DNA of 19,621 nucleotides from an uncultured Ruminococcus sp. (GCA_946537565.1 CAMNFW010000008.1:1-19621), one strand, 5' to 3'. Counted from the stretch's first letter, positions 7,547-15,976 are shown. Numbers and translations: made by a program. Notes: a model not told the origin generated them from the sequence alone.

Positions 7547-7656
7547 GGATAAAAGTGACAGCCCTTCGTAAAAAGCACATTTGCAAATCCTAGTTTTATC
7601 AAAGTGTTCGGACATTCCAAGTTCATGCTTCTGACTATGGTTGCCATAAGATAACA

Positions 7657-7689
7657 ATGCCCCTGAGTACAAAAATCGCTCAGGGGCAT
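7657..7689 (-). terminator. Strong hairpin, possible terminator of the small gene
   Basis: ATGCCCCTGAG (7657-7667) and CTCAGGGGCAT (7679-7689) form a perfect 11-bp, GC-rich stem with an 11-nt loop. It begins 27 nt beyond the stop of the gene at 7717. On the - strand the following bases are TGTTATCTTAT, only moderately T-rich, so termination efficiency is uncertain. It may instead protect the 3' end of the transcript. Confidence 0.55.
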
Positions 7690-7716
7690 AACTTCTATAT
7701 GGTTATCTGCCATATC

Positions 7717-7998
7717 TCAGCTCACAAGTGCTTTGTCGAGCCAGAGCTTTGCAATATCCAGTGCCTCGTAAAGTCCGCATTCAAACTCACGGTTCTTCTT
7801 GAATGCGTTCATCGGATTCGGCTCATTGGTGTCGATAAGGATTATCTTCACCTTTGAGGCTGTTTTTACCTCGCCTGTATCCTTCTTTCCGGTTATCGTC
7901 ATCCATATTACATACGGATCAGACATATACCCATAGTACAGCTGATCTCCGCTTCTTACCAGCGGATACCCTTTATAAGTGTTGAATTTCTCGCTCAT
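7717..7998 (-). CDS. Small conserved-type hypothetical protein (93 aa)
   Basis: The protein begins MSEKFNTYKGYPLVRSGDQLYYGYMSDPYVIWMTI and ends in an amphipathic helix, ALDIAKLWLDKAL. It has no signal peptide or membrane segment and is probably a compact alpha/beta cytoplasmic protein. From memory, similar MSEKFNTYKG...PLVR...YYG proteins recur in ruminococci and other Clostridia without a known function; this could not be checked here. I chose the ATG at 7998 over one nine codons upstream because GGAGG lies 7 nt before it. The gene lies 61 nt downstream of the DUF4340-like gene on the same strand. There is no terminator between them and no clear promoter, so it may be the last gene of that operon. 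Confidence 0.75.
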   Translation of the reverse strand: MSEKFNTYKGYPLVRSGDQLYYGYMSDPYVIWMTITGKKDTGEVKTASKVKIILIDTNEPNPMNAFKKNREFECGLYEALDIAKLWLDKALVS

Positions 7999-8059
7999 GT
8001 GACGACCTCCTTGTTTGATTTTCAAGCATTGCCCTATAGCTTAAGGCTTTGCAGCTGTC

Positions 8060-9610
8060 TTATTTCCATGTGGTGACAAAGTCTTCATCTGTATTGAATT
8101 TGCCTATATTATCTATAAGGGTATCAACATATGACTTGGAGATATAGAACTTCGGAATGCCATTGATGACTATGATCGACCTGAAATTGCTTGCATCATA
8201 GATCTTTATCTCTCTCTGCTCATCATCATAGCTCTCACTGTAGGTGATAGTAACAGCCGGTTCGGTATCAAAAACCTTTTCTTCAAGGATCAGCTCCTCT
8301 GCATTTGCTCCCACAAGGAAGCTATAGAAAAGTCTGAAACGTTCACTGTCATATTCCTCGCCGTTGAGTGTTACCTTCATGTCAGCTGACTTTCTGCTGT
8401 TCACCTCAGATTCCGGATCAATCGGAGCAATTGTGAATTTCTGCTCTTCGCCGTCCCTTACCTTGATATCCATATCCGTAAGGCTCCATACATAATCTGC
8501 AATAAATATCTTTGAAGCGATATCTACCGGCATTACACTTGCCCAGGGCAGCTTGTCATATGCAATTGTGAATATCACCTTTTCACCCTTAAGCATTGCA
8601 TAGCAGCATTTTCCGTTTACACTGTCTGTGAAAGGCTCGCTTATCAGCAGCACATGATCATCGGCATCTCTACAGTCCATAGTCACCTTGCAGAAGGGTT
8701 CCTTCAGACCTGCTCCGGCAATATCTGATTCCTCACAGTGCAGACTGTAAATATCCGTTGCGCTCAGTCCAAACATACCCGTTATTATATCCGTTGAACG
8801 CTCAACTGAAAGAAACGCATCTGTCGGCTCCACCATAACATGAGTTGCTGAAGTACCGCCGGTATAATTCTCGTCATCATGTCTGTCATCGTACTTTATG
8901 AATATATCATAGTCGATATCATCACGCTCGATCCTCAAACTGTCCACAATAGGATAATTATCCTGATCCGGAGCCTCCAGCAATGTCTTATCCACAAACT
9001 CATTCAGGGGCTTGCTGTAATTGGCAAGGGCAGAGCTTCTGACGGTATATACATCATTGCTGCCATCAAGCCTGCAATAAACAGCATCGCCTGCCGGTGC
9101 AGGATCTCCTATTAGAAGAGTGACCTCAGTTCCGGTCTCGTAAGTGACCTTAACGGTGATTGCTGGTTCTTCCAGTCCGAATTTTGCCAGATCAGTACAA
9201 TCCTTCTCTATGGTGGATTCAGAGGTCAGACCGTTGGCATTATTGGCAAGAGTACCTATAACGCTGTCGTTCATTTTTATGTCCTGATAGCCGTCAAGAG
9301 TATAGGTTGCGGCAGATTCCTCAGTCTTTGTGGATTTCTGTACAACGTGAAGCACATCAGTCTGATTTGTAACATCAACAGTCTTTATGACCCCTTCAAG
9401 AGTTTCGCCGGTTTCAGGATCAGTACCTGTAACGGCATCGTCCTTAATGAGTATCACTGTTTCTGACAGTGCAGATGTTGTCATCTCAGCGCCTGAAGAA
9501 GAGCTGTCAGGATCGTCCTTCGGCTCAGTAAGCCTTAACGCTGCGTAGCCTCCGCCAAGAACAGCCAGCAGCGCTGTAAGTCCGATAATGCCCTTAAGTG
9601 TCTTGCTCAT
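8060..9610 (-). CDS. DUF4340-like membrane-anchored protein (cassette 2)
   Basis: This 516-residue protein has an N-terminal anchor (MSKTLKGIIGLTALLAVLGGGYAALRL), a short acidic, Ser-rich spacer and a large extracytoplasmic part. DUF4340-type motifs are visible: FGLEEPAITVKVTYETG...LLIGDPAPAGDAVYCRLDGSNDVYTV near residues 145-195 and AGLKEPFCKVTMD near 302-314. It parallels the protein of cassette 1 in position, topology and motifs, though the overall sequences have diverged. Its start overlaps the stop of the GldG-like gene by four bases (ATGA), so the two are translationally coupled. Family function is unknown; a role beside the GldG-like protein outside the membrane is inference. Confidence 0.82.
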   Translation of the reverse strand: MSKTLKGIIGLTALLAVLGGGYAALRLTEPKDDPDSSSSGAEMTTSALSETVILIKDDAVTGTDPETGETLEGVIKTVDVTNQTDVLHVVQKSTKTEESAATYTLDGYQDIKMNDSVIGTLANNANGLTSESTIEKDCTDLAKFGLEEPAITVKVTYETGTEVTLLIGDPAPAGDAVYCRLDGSNDVYTVRSSALANYSKPLNEFVDKTLLEAPDQDNYPIVDSLRIERDDIDYDIFIKYDDRHDDENYTGGTSATHVMVEPTDAFLSVERSTDIITGMFGLSATDIYSLHCEESDIAGAGLKEPFCKVTMDCRDADDHVLLISEPFTDSVNGKCCYAMLKGEKVIFTIAYDKLPWASVMPVDIASKIFIADYVWSLTDMDIKVRDGEEQKFTIAPIDPESEVNSRKSADMKVTLNGEEYDSERFRLFYSFLVGANAEELILEEKVFDTEPAVTITYSESYDDEQREIKIYDASNFRSIIVINGIPKFYISKSYVDTLIDNIGKFNTDEDFVTTWK

Positions 9611-11241
9611 TTATTCTTTCTCCTTAATAATACGATCACTCCGGTAATTGCCACAAGCACCGGTATAATAACAATAACGATTATTCTTATTACATTTGCG
9701 TCCTTTGTAGTAGGAGCGATAGTTGCCTGCTGGAGTGCCTTGTCGGGAATGACAATGCTTGCTTCCTTTCCTGTTACGGAATTGATCATGTTCAGCAGTA
9801 CAGTTGCATTGTTATAGGTATTTGTATTCTGGAGTATATAGCTGTCCATCATGAAGGAGCTTCCTATTACCAGCATATTGCTGCGGATAACATCAAGTCC
9901 GTCCTGTGCTTCCTTTCTTGCAAGAACAGCAGCGTTATAGCTCTGCTTTTCATCAGAAACTTCATCAGTTTCGCCGAGTGCTCTGAGGTATGAAGAATCA
10001 GCGGATTTAAGCAATTCCTTTGTAATGACCTCATTATTCTTGGAGATAATTGTTATAGCTCTTGTTCCGGGACCTGCTATCGGCAGAGCCTCATTTGCCG
10101 GTGTTCCGACTATCTCTGCATCAGCAATGCTCAGCATCGGTGAATAATCTGATATGCTCATTGCCTGGATATAGGTCTGAACCATTTTTTCTTCATCGAA
10201 AATATATGCGTCATCTATCTGTATTCTCCACTCAGCAAGCAGCTCTTCAATATTCGGAAGATCGCCGGCATAAAGATTCGGGATATAGATCATATTCTTC
10301 TGGAGCTTTCCGCCGTTGTAAAGGAAATCACTGAACTTCTGCACGATATCCTCTGTGAAGTCTATCGCAGGCACTGCCAGTACCACAAGGTCATAGTCAT
10401 CAGGACTTAAAGCATCTGTTCCGGCATCTACCTCTGTGCAGTCATAACCGTTTTTGCTGAGGAAGCTCTCGAAGGATGAAACCAGGCTGCTGTAGGCGGT
10501 TTCATAAATTGAAGAGCCATTCATTGATGTTATAATAGCTGCTCTTACAGGGTTTGCATCTGTTACAGCCATAATTGCAGATGTGATCGTGCTTTCGCCC
10601 ACAAAGGTCATGGAGAGATTTGTCTGACTGCTGGACTGTGCCGGAGTTATCATGCTGATAACATCATCATTGGATATCACCTTTATTCTGTCCCCGGCTC
10701 TTACCACAATGCTGCCCTCAGCTATCTCACCGTTATATATCTTATTGAAGCCGCTTATAACGTCAGGGTCTTTGTTAATGTCAACGTATCTTACATTTAT
10801 GCTGCCCTTGCCGGACTCTGCATAAACTGAATATTTATCCAGTATCTCAGGTATAATGTCATAGGGCATATCCACATTGACTCCGTAATAGCTGGCATAA
10901 AGCTGCTTGAAATATGAAGCCATGCTTGTAAAGGTATCCTTTGTGCTGGTAACGGTTATCTCAACGTCCTTGTCCAGGTTTTCAAGTATAGCCTTTGAAT
11001 CGTCAGAAAGCTCATATCTCTTATCCGGTGTCAGGTCAAGCTTGAGAGGATATCTCTTGGTAACTGCACTGCACATGAGATTTACTACAACTACTATTGC
11101 AACCACCAGTGCAATGACTACTATTGACATTGAGCCAAACTTAAGCTTCTTGAAATTGCCCTTCTTCTTAGGCTTGTCACTGCTTACGCCTGAATCCTCC
11201 GCAGCAGCTGTTTCCTTTATCTCTTTTTCCTTTTTACTCAT
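9607..11241 (-). CDS. GldG-like ABC transporter auxiliary protein (cassette 2)
   Basis: This 544-residue protein has a charged cytoplasmic N-terminus (Lys/Glu-rich, residues 1-33), a membrane helix near 37-58, an extracytoplasmic domain and a C-terminal helix near 518-538 ending LLRRKNK. The diagnostic motif LDLTPDKRYELSDDSK follows the first helix, as in the cassette 1 protein. A GATase/GIFT-like region follows: AAIITSMNGSSIYE..., then YDLVVLAVPAIDFTED and a YNGGK turn. It has an unusually long charged N-terminal tail, absent from its paralogue at 1918-3402. A GGAGG site lies 8 nt before the ATG, 21 nt after the permease stop. The molecular role of the family is not known. Confidence 0.83.
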   Translation of the reverse strand: MSKKEKEIKETAAAEDSGVSSDKPKKKGNFKKLKFGSMSIVVIALVVAIVVVVNLMCSAVTKRYPLKLDLTPDKRYELSDDSKAILENLDKDVEITVTSTKDTFTSMASYFKQLYASYYGVNVDMPYDIIPEILDKYSVYAESGKGSINVRYVDINKDPDVISGFNKIYNGEIAEGSIVVRAGDRIKVISNDDVISMITPAQSSSQTNLSMTFVGESTITSAIMAVTDANPVRAAIITSMNGSSIYETAYSSLVSSFESFLSKNGYDCTEVDAGTDALSPDDYDLVVLAVPAIDFTEDIVQKFSDFLYNGGKLQKNMIYIPNLYAGDLPNIEELLAEWRIQIDDAYIFDEEKMVQTYIQAMSISDYSPMLSIADAEIVGTPANEALPIAGPGTRAITIISKNNEVITKELLKSADSSYLRALGETDEVSDEKQSYNAAVLARKEAQDGLDVIRSNMLVIGSSFMMDSYILQNTNTYNNATVLLNMINSVTGKEASIVIPDKALQQATIAPTTKDANVIRIIVIVIIPVLVAITGVIVLLRRKNK

Positions 11242-11262
11242 ATTTATCGTCCTCCTTTCGCA

Positions 11263-11967
11263 TTAGCCCCAGCGTCTCTTGTCAAGCACTCTTACTGTGA
11301 AGAAGTTGAACAGAAATGCCACGCTGAGGAAGAAGACTATACTCGAAAGATTGAACACTCCCTGAGTAAATTCAAGATATCTTGAATAGAAGGAAAGTGA
11401 AGCCATTATCTTCTTTATCAGCTCGCTGTTGATGTTTGCTGAAAGCGAATCAAAAAGATACAGTACAAAAAGTACCAGCATACTTGCAACTGCTGCTGCC
11501 ATCTGGTTTTCTGTCAGTGAGGATATGAACAATCCCACTGCTATGAATGCTGCGCCCAGGAAGAGCATAGCAAAGTAATTTCCTAAAAGCGTTGACCACA
11601 CTACATCACCCAGATATGCAAGTATTATTGAGTATACAAATACTATGCTCTCTGCAATTATGAACAGTGTGAGTGCTGCTAAATATTTTCCGAGAACTAT
11701 TGACCAAAGACCAATAGGCGCAGTCAAAAGACCCTGATCAGTCCTGTTTTTCTTTTCCTCGCTCATGAGCTTCATGGTGAGGATTGGTATAAGGAAGAGT
11801 ACAACTATAAACATTGAGCTGAACAGCGCAGAGGTCTCAGTTGTACCAGAAGCTATCACTCCGTTGAAAAAGAATATTCCGGAGAGCAGAAAGAATACCG
11901 AAAGAAATACATAAGCTACGCCTGAGGTAAAAAACGCTCCCATTTCACGTCTGTATATCGCACCCAT
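11263..11967 (-). CDS. ABC-2 family permease, GldF-like (cassette 2)
   Basis: This 234-residue membrane protein begins MGAIYRREMGAFFTSGVAYV, followed by about six hydrophobic segments: near 17-37, 50-66, 92-118, 130-152, 157-173 and 205-225. The KLMSEEKKNRTDQGLLTAPIGLWSIVLGKY stretch is the family coupling region. A conserved C-terminal pattern (SRYLEFTQGVFNLSSIVFF, ending KRRWG) matches the cassette 1 permease (PRFAYFSQGFIRISDIVFF, ending KRRWNRG), so the two are paralogues. Its ATG overlaps the ATPase stop by one base (TAATG), exactly as in cassette 1. It forms the membrane channel of the transporter; the substrate is unknown. Confidence 0.88.
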   Translation of the reverse strand: MGAIYRREMGAFFTSGVAYVFLSVFFLLSGIFFFNGVIASGTTETSALFSSMFIVVLFLIPILTMKLMSEEKKNRTDQGLLTAPIGLWSIVLGKYLAALTLFIIAESIVFVYSIILAYLGDVVWSTLLGNYFAMLFLGAAFIAVGLFISSLTENQMAAAVASMLVLFVLYLFDSLSANINSELIKKIMASLSFYSRYLEFTQGVFNLSSIVFFLSVAFLFNFFTVRVLDKRRWG

Positions 11968-13061
11968 TATTCCTCGCCTCCTTCTTCTTTCTTGTCATTA
12001 TTTTCTGCTGGCTTTTCATCATCAGCTTCAGCCACAAGCTCGCCGTCCTTAACATTGAGCTTGATCTTAGGCGCTTTCTTCTTATTGGACTTGCTGTCAT
12101 TTCTCCGCAGGTCATCACCCATGGTGATCTTGATGAATATATCCTCCAGCGTCATATCTGAAAGCTGGAGCATGAGTATATTCCAGCCATTCTCTGTACA
12201 CATTCTGTTGATCGCACGCCTTACATCAGTCTCGCCATCAGTTTCAACATCAAAGTCATATATGCCCTTTTCACGCTCCATATCAGCACGGACATATTTT
12301 ACTCCGTCAATGGATTTAAGTGCATCAACGATCTTGTTCTTATCATCAGCAGTATGGGTATCGCCCTCGATGCGGACTGTCATCTTATGCTCATTGGTAA
12401 GCTTGCTGGCAATTTCGTCAGCAGTTCCGTCAGCTGCAACAACGCCCTTGTTGATTATGATTATCCTGTCGCAGACTGCCTGTATCTCCTGAAGAATATG
12501 AGATGAGAGTATAACAGTATGATTCTTTCCCAGCTTCTTGATAAGAGTTCTAATCTCGATTATCTGATTCGGGTCAAGACCAACTGTCGGCTCGTCAAGT
12601 ATCAGCACCGGCGGATTGTTGATAAGCGCCTGTGCAAGTCCGACTCTCTGCTTATAACCTTTTGAAAGGTTGCGTATAAGACGATTTCTTACACCCGAAA
12701 GCTTGCAGAGATCGCAGACTTCCTTAAGATGTGCCTTTCTTGAAAGCTTGCACTTCTTAAGGTCATACATAAATCCCAGGTACGCATCTACCGTCATATC
12801 CACATAAAGAGGCGGTATTTCCGGAAGATAGCCGATATTAGCCTTTGCCTTTATCGGGTCCTCAAGTATATCCACACCATTTATGAGTATCTGTCCGGAA
12901 GTGGAAGAAATATATCCTGTAAGCATATTCATCGTTGTTGACTTGCCTGCTCCGTTAGGTCCGAGAAAGCCGAGTATCTCGCCCTTTTCGACCTTGAAGC
13001 TGATGTCATTTACGGCTTGCTTGTCGCCGTAGCGTTTAATTAGATGTTTTACCTCTATCAT
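11967..13061 (-). CDS. ABC-2 type transporter ATP-binding protein, GldA-like (cassette 2)
   Basis: This 364-residue ATPase is the paralogue of the one at 134-1180. It shares GFLGPNGAGKSTTMNM (Walker A), IGYLPEIPP, NLSKGYKQRVG (signature), LILDEPTVGLDP (Walker B) and SSHIL (H-loop). The C-terminal extension is longer, basic at first (KSNKKKAPKIKL) and then acidic (EKPAENNDKKEEGGEE). I chose MIEVKHLIKRYG at 13061 because it aligns with the start of cassette 1. An AGGAGGG site lies about 12 nt upstream, a little far. An in-frame ATG at 13139 would add 26 residues not seen in the paralogue. The last codons carry AAGGAGG for the permease. The substrate is unknown. Confidence 0.92.
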   Translation of the reverse strand: MIEVKHLIKRYGDKQAVNDISFKVEKGEILGFLGPNGAGKSTTMNMLTGYISSTSGQILINGVDILEDPIKAKANIGYLPEIPPLYVDMTVDAYLGFMYDLKKCKLSRKAHLKEVCDLCKLSGVRNRLIRNLSKGYKQRVGLAQALINNPPVLILDEPTVGLDPNQIIEIRTLIKKLGKNHTVILSSHILQEIQAVCDRIIIINKGVVAADGTADEIASKLTNEHKMTVRIEGDTHTADDKNKIVDALKSIDGVKYVRADMEREKGIYDFDVETDGETDVRRAINRMCTENGWNILMLQLSDMTLEDIFIKITMGDDLRRNDSKSNKKKAPKIKLNVKDGELVAEADDEKPAENNDKKEEGGEE

Positions 13062-13172
13062 TTTCAGCTTATCCCTCCTGTTGGGAAACTCTTCCGGGGA
13101 GAACCTTTTTTGAAGCAGGTTCATTCCCCGCCCCTTCATAAAACCACTGGCTCCATGAATAAGGGTATTGGT

Positions 13173-13206
13173 TTCAATGCTATGTTACATTGAATAAGAT
13201 ATTATA
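13173..13206 (-). promoter_or_regulatory. Putative promoter and inverted-repeat operator of ABC cassette 2
   Basis: On the - strand a perfect TATAAT lies at 13206-13201; the -35 region is poor (TCTTCA at 13229-13224). Directly downstream, where transcription should start (about 13194), TTCAATG (13173-13179) and CATTGAA (13188-13194) form a perfect 7-bp inverted repeat with an 8-bp centre. A dyad at +1 to +22 suits repressor binding, and in RNA it could form a leader hairpin. The gap separates the ribF end (13241) from the ATPase start (13061). No intrinsic terminator for the upstream operon is visible, only a T-rich run at 13225-13235, so read-through is possible. Confidence 0.45.
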
Positions 13207-13240
13207 TTAATGTGATAACAGAGTGAAGAAAAAAAGAATT

Positions 13241-14119
13241 TTATATGTCTTTTTCACCGGCAATATCCTTGGCTATCTGAGTCTTAAGCTCTTCAAGGGA
13301 AGCAAACTTTCTCTCCGGTCTTATAAACCTGTCAAAGCTTACCTCAAGCATCTTGCCGTAGAGATCACCGCTGAAATCAAGTATATGTGTCTCTGCCAGC
13401 GGACTGCGCTCACCTTCTATGGTAGGCTTTATTCCAACATTGGTGATGCTTCTGTATATCCTGCCGCCAACAGCTGTATGTGTACTGTAAACACCGAATC
13501 GTGGGACCAGCTGTCCGCTGGAATAGTGCTGATTTATCGTGGGAAAGTCCAGTGTCCTGCCGATATGATTGCCGTCAGAAACCTTTGCCCAGATAGAATA
13601 CTCCCTGCCCAGCAGTTTGTTTGCCGCAGTGATATCTCCGCTGCCAAGAAGTGAGCGTATACTGCTGCTGGAAACCACTGCACCGTCAAGGCGCACGTCC
13701 TCAGCTATACTCACCCTGAAGCTGTACTTCCTTCCGAATTCCTTAAGCTCCTCTGTTCCGCAGGAGGCATTGTTTCCGAAACGAAAGTCCCTTCCGCAGC
13801 TGACAAATCCCACGTTGAGCCGTTCCTTAAGTACCCTTCGTACAAACTCTTCACCTGAAAGTCCGCTGAGCTTATCAAAGGACGGCGAATAATACCACCG
13901 GACACCGCATTCACACAGCAGCTTCATCTTCTGGCGGCTTCCGTAGATATACCCCTGACTGCCGCCGGTTTTCCGTGAAACGCTTATCGGGTCAAAGGTG
14001 AACACTCCCGGCATGAAGCCGTTTTCACTTTCTCTGCAAGCCAATTCCAGCACTGCCCGGTGTCCAAGATGTACTCCGTCAAAAAGTCCAAGAGCTGCTG
14101 CTGTTTTTTTGCGTTCCAT
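13241..14119 (-). CDS. ribF: Bifunctional riboflavin kinase / FAD synthetase
   Basis: This 292-residue enzyme converts riboflavin to FMN and then to FAD in the cytoplasm. The N-terminal adenylyltransferase part carries LGLFDGVHLGH (nucleotide-binding, residues 10-20), VFTFDP (39-44), GRDFRFG (109-115) and SSSIRSLL (151-158). The C-terminal kinase part carries GRTLDFPTIN (187-196), FGVYST (208-213) and ITNVGIKPT (225-233). The length is normal for the family. The start at 14119 follows GGGGTGAG and lies 4 nt beyond the truB stop; the open frame extends upstream into truB but without a ribosome site there. It is the last gene of the infB operon, and the truB-ribF order is standard in Firmicutes. 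Confidence 0.95.
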   Translation of the reverse strand: MERKKTAAALGLFDGVHLGHRAVLELACRESENGFMPGVFTFDPISVSRKTGGSQGYIYGSRQKMKLLCECGVRWYYSPSFDKLSGLSGEEFVRRVLKERLNVGFVSCGRDFRFGNNASCGTEELKEFGRKYSFRVSIAEDVRLDGAVVSSSSIRSLLGSGDITAANKLLGREYSIWAKVSDGNHIGRTLDFPTINQHYSSGQLVPRFGVYSTHTAVGGRIYRSITNVGIKPTIEGERSPLAETHILDFSGDLYGKMLEVSFDRFIRPERKFASLEELKTQIAKDIAGEKDI

Positions 14120-14123
14120 AGTC

Positions 14124-15017
14124 TCACCCCAGATTTTTTCCGATGCGAAGCTCACCGTTTTCCCGGTCAGCCTTAGCTGTACCGATAAATGCGCCGTCAA
14201 AGCCGTATATCCTGTAATCGTCTTTATCCGGACGGATATCTCTGACTCTGGTCAAATCAAGTCTCACACCGCAGCGGTACATTCTGGTCTGAGCTTCATT
14301 CAGCCTTACTGCCGGATAGGACGAAAATACCCTGTCAATAGGTACAATAAGCTCTTCTATGCGTCCCTCGTCAGAAGCCTGCTGTATCTGCTCAAAGGTA
14401 TAACATTCATTATATATGAATCCTCCGGAGCTGTCACGGACAAGTCCTGTCATTATACCGCCCACTCCCAGCCTTTCACCGATATCATTGATAAGTGTAC
14501 GCACATAAGTACCTTTTCCGCAGTCTATTTCCAGTATACCCTCACGGGTCTCCGGGTCATACCTGAATATTTCCAGCGTAGTCACTTCTATCTCCCTGGG
14601 TTTGCGCTCCACTTCAATTCCCTGCCGTGCAAGGTCATAGAGCCGCCTGCCGTTGACCTGAACTGCTGAATACATAGGCGGTATCTGCATTATCCTGCCT
14701 CTGAACTCCGGAAGGATATCCTGAAGCTCATCATAGCTGACATTTTTATCCGAGCATTCCTTCACATTTCCCCAGACATCCTGAGTGTCAGAGGTGAAGC
14801 CCAGCCGGAAATCCGCAAGATAACTCTTTGAAGTATCCGGCATAATATCAGCAGCTTTTGCCGCATTGCCGATGAATACCGGAAGAACTCCTGTCGCCAT
14901 AGGGTCAAGAGTACCGCCGTGTCCCAGCTTACGGGTATGGAGCATTCCTCTCAGCTTTGCGACTGCATCAAACGAGGTGAAGCCCTGGGGCTTGTTAAGG
15001 AGAAGTATACCGTTCAT
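14124..15017 (-). CDS. truB: tRNA pseudouridine(55) synthase TruB
   Basis: This 297-residue enzyme isomerises U55 to pseudouridine in the T-loop of tRNAs. The N-terminus, MNGILLLNKPQGFTSFDAVAKL, and KLGHGGTLDPMATGVL are the family signatures; the catalytic aspartate is Asp38. MYSAVQVNGRRLYDLARQG and VRTLINDIGERLG are further conserved blocks. The C-terminal part after residue 230 is short, as in other Firmicute TruB proteins. It starts one base after the nrnA stop (TGATATG), so the two are coupled. Confidence 0.96.
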   Translation of the reverse strand: MNGILLLNKPQGFTSFDAVAKLRGMLHTRKLGHGGTLDPMATGVLPVFIGNAAKAADIMPDTSKSYLADFRLGFTSDTQDVWGNVKECSDKNVSYDELQDILPEFRGRIMQIPPMYSAVQVNGRRLYDLARQGIEVERKPREIEVTTLEIFRYDPETREGILEIDCGKGTYVRTLINDIGERLGVGGIMTGLVRDSSGGFIYNECYTFEQIQQASDEGRIEELIVPIDRVFSSYPAVRLNEAQTRMYRCGVRLDLTRVRDIRPDKDDYRIYGFDGAFIGTAKADRENGELRIGKNLG

Positions 15018-15018
15018 A

Positions 15019-15966
15019 TCACAGAGCCTTTCTCACTGCTTCTATCAGTTTATTTTTAACTTCGTCAATATCTCCCTCGACAGTGCAGCCGGCTGCTTTT
15101 ACATGACCGCCGCCGCCCAGCTCCTGACATATCGCTGATACATTCACCTGGTCTGCCGAACGGAACGAGCATTTATATACTCCCGGCTCACGCTCACGGA
15201 GAAGTATTCCCACCTCAGTATCTTCAAGCTGTATAGTCATCGGTGCGAAGCCTTCCAGCTCCTCCATTGCTATTCCAAGCTCCTTCATCATATCCTGAGT
15301 GACCGCAAGTATAGCCAGCTTGCCGTCAAGATGAGCCTCCATAAGCTCTGAGACCTTTCCTTCCAGCTTCATTCTGCCCAGAGATTTCACCTCGAACATA
15401 TACCTGTTTATCTTAGCAAAATTTATATCGTAGCAGCGTTTCATTTCAGCTGCTATCTCATGGGCTCTCGGCGTTGTGCAGTCATACTTGAAACAGCCTG
15501 AATCCGTTGCTATTCCGGTATAAAGACACATCGCACAGTGGCGGGTTATCTTTACGCCCATGAACTTTGCCAGGTCATAGATTATTTCACAGGCTGCTGT
15601 TGCTTCTCCACGGAGAAGAGTTTTTTCAGCATAGTTTTTATTTGAGATATGGTGGTCGATACAAAGCTGAACCTTTCCGCCGTATATCTCCTCATATTTC
15701 CCCATGAGTTTCGGGTCGGCTATATCCACAGCAATTATGGTCTGCGGTTCAAAATCCTCACCGACTCCGGTATTTGTCATAAAGTCATACCGCTTTGGAA
15801 AAGGGTCGCTGCAAACTACTCTGCTTCTTACGCCCAGCTCAGAAAGTATATCCTTAAGTCCAAAGCCTGAACCTATGCAGTCACCGTCCGGAGACATATG
15901 AGTTATTATAACTGCGTCCCGGCAATTTCTCAAAAAGGTCTCGGCTTCACTGAATCCAATAAACAT
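15019..15966 (-). CDS. nrnA: DHH-family bifunctional oligoribonuclease / pAp phosphatase
   Basis: This 315-residue phosphoesterase of the NrnA type degrades nanoRNA of a few nucleotides and dephosphorylates 3'-phosphoadenosine 5'-phosphate. Metal-binding motifs are HMSPDGD (His23, Asp27, Asp29), VDIAD (Asp81), DHH (104-106) and TDSG (Asp155). The DHHA1 substrate-binding motif GGGGHVKAAG lies at 284-293. The start at 15966 has GGAGG 4 nt upstream, a short spacing. The ATG 13 codons further up would overlap rbfA and has no better site. The position between rbfA and truB is the usual one in Firmicutes and supports the assignment. Confidence 0.93.
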   Translation of the reverse strand: MFIGFSEAETFLRNCRDAVIITHMSPDGDCIGSGFGLKDILSELGVRSRVVCSDPFPKRYDFMTNTGVGEDFEPQTIIAVDIADPKLMGKYEEIYGGKVQLCIDHHISNKNYAEKTLLRGEATAACEIIYDLAKFMGVKITRHCAMCLYTGIATDSGCFKYDCTTPRAHEIAAEMKRCYDINFAKINRYMFEVKSLGRMKLEGKVSELMEAHLDGKLAILAVTQDMMKELGIAMEELEGFAPMTIQLEDTEVGILLREREPGVYKCSFRSADQVNVSAICQELGGGGHVKAAGCTVEGDIDEVKNKLIEAVRKAL

Positions 15967-15976
15967 ATTTCCTCCT

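Larger units (their letters stand above)
6993..7716. other. AT-rich intergenic region without a recognisable gene
   Basis: Apart from the GH26 promoter, this 0.7-kb stretch holds an operator-like palindrome and direct repeats (7145-7183), two copies of a hairpin element (7303-7368 and 7453-7520), inverted and direct ACCCGTCA repeats (7433-7447 and 7521-7546), a 10-bp palindrome ATTTGCAAAT (7579-7588) and a strong hairpin (7657-7689). I see no credible coding sequence in it. A 66-codon open frame beginning at 7657 runs antisense into the small gene and looks like chance. Confidence 0.75.

Noticed and set aside
13205..13240. Intrinsic terminator after ribF
   Set aside because: A T-rich run exists on the - strand but no stable stem precedes it.
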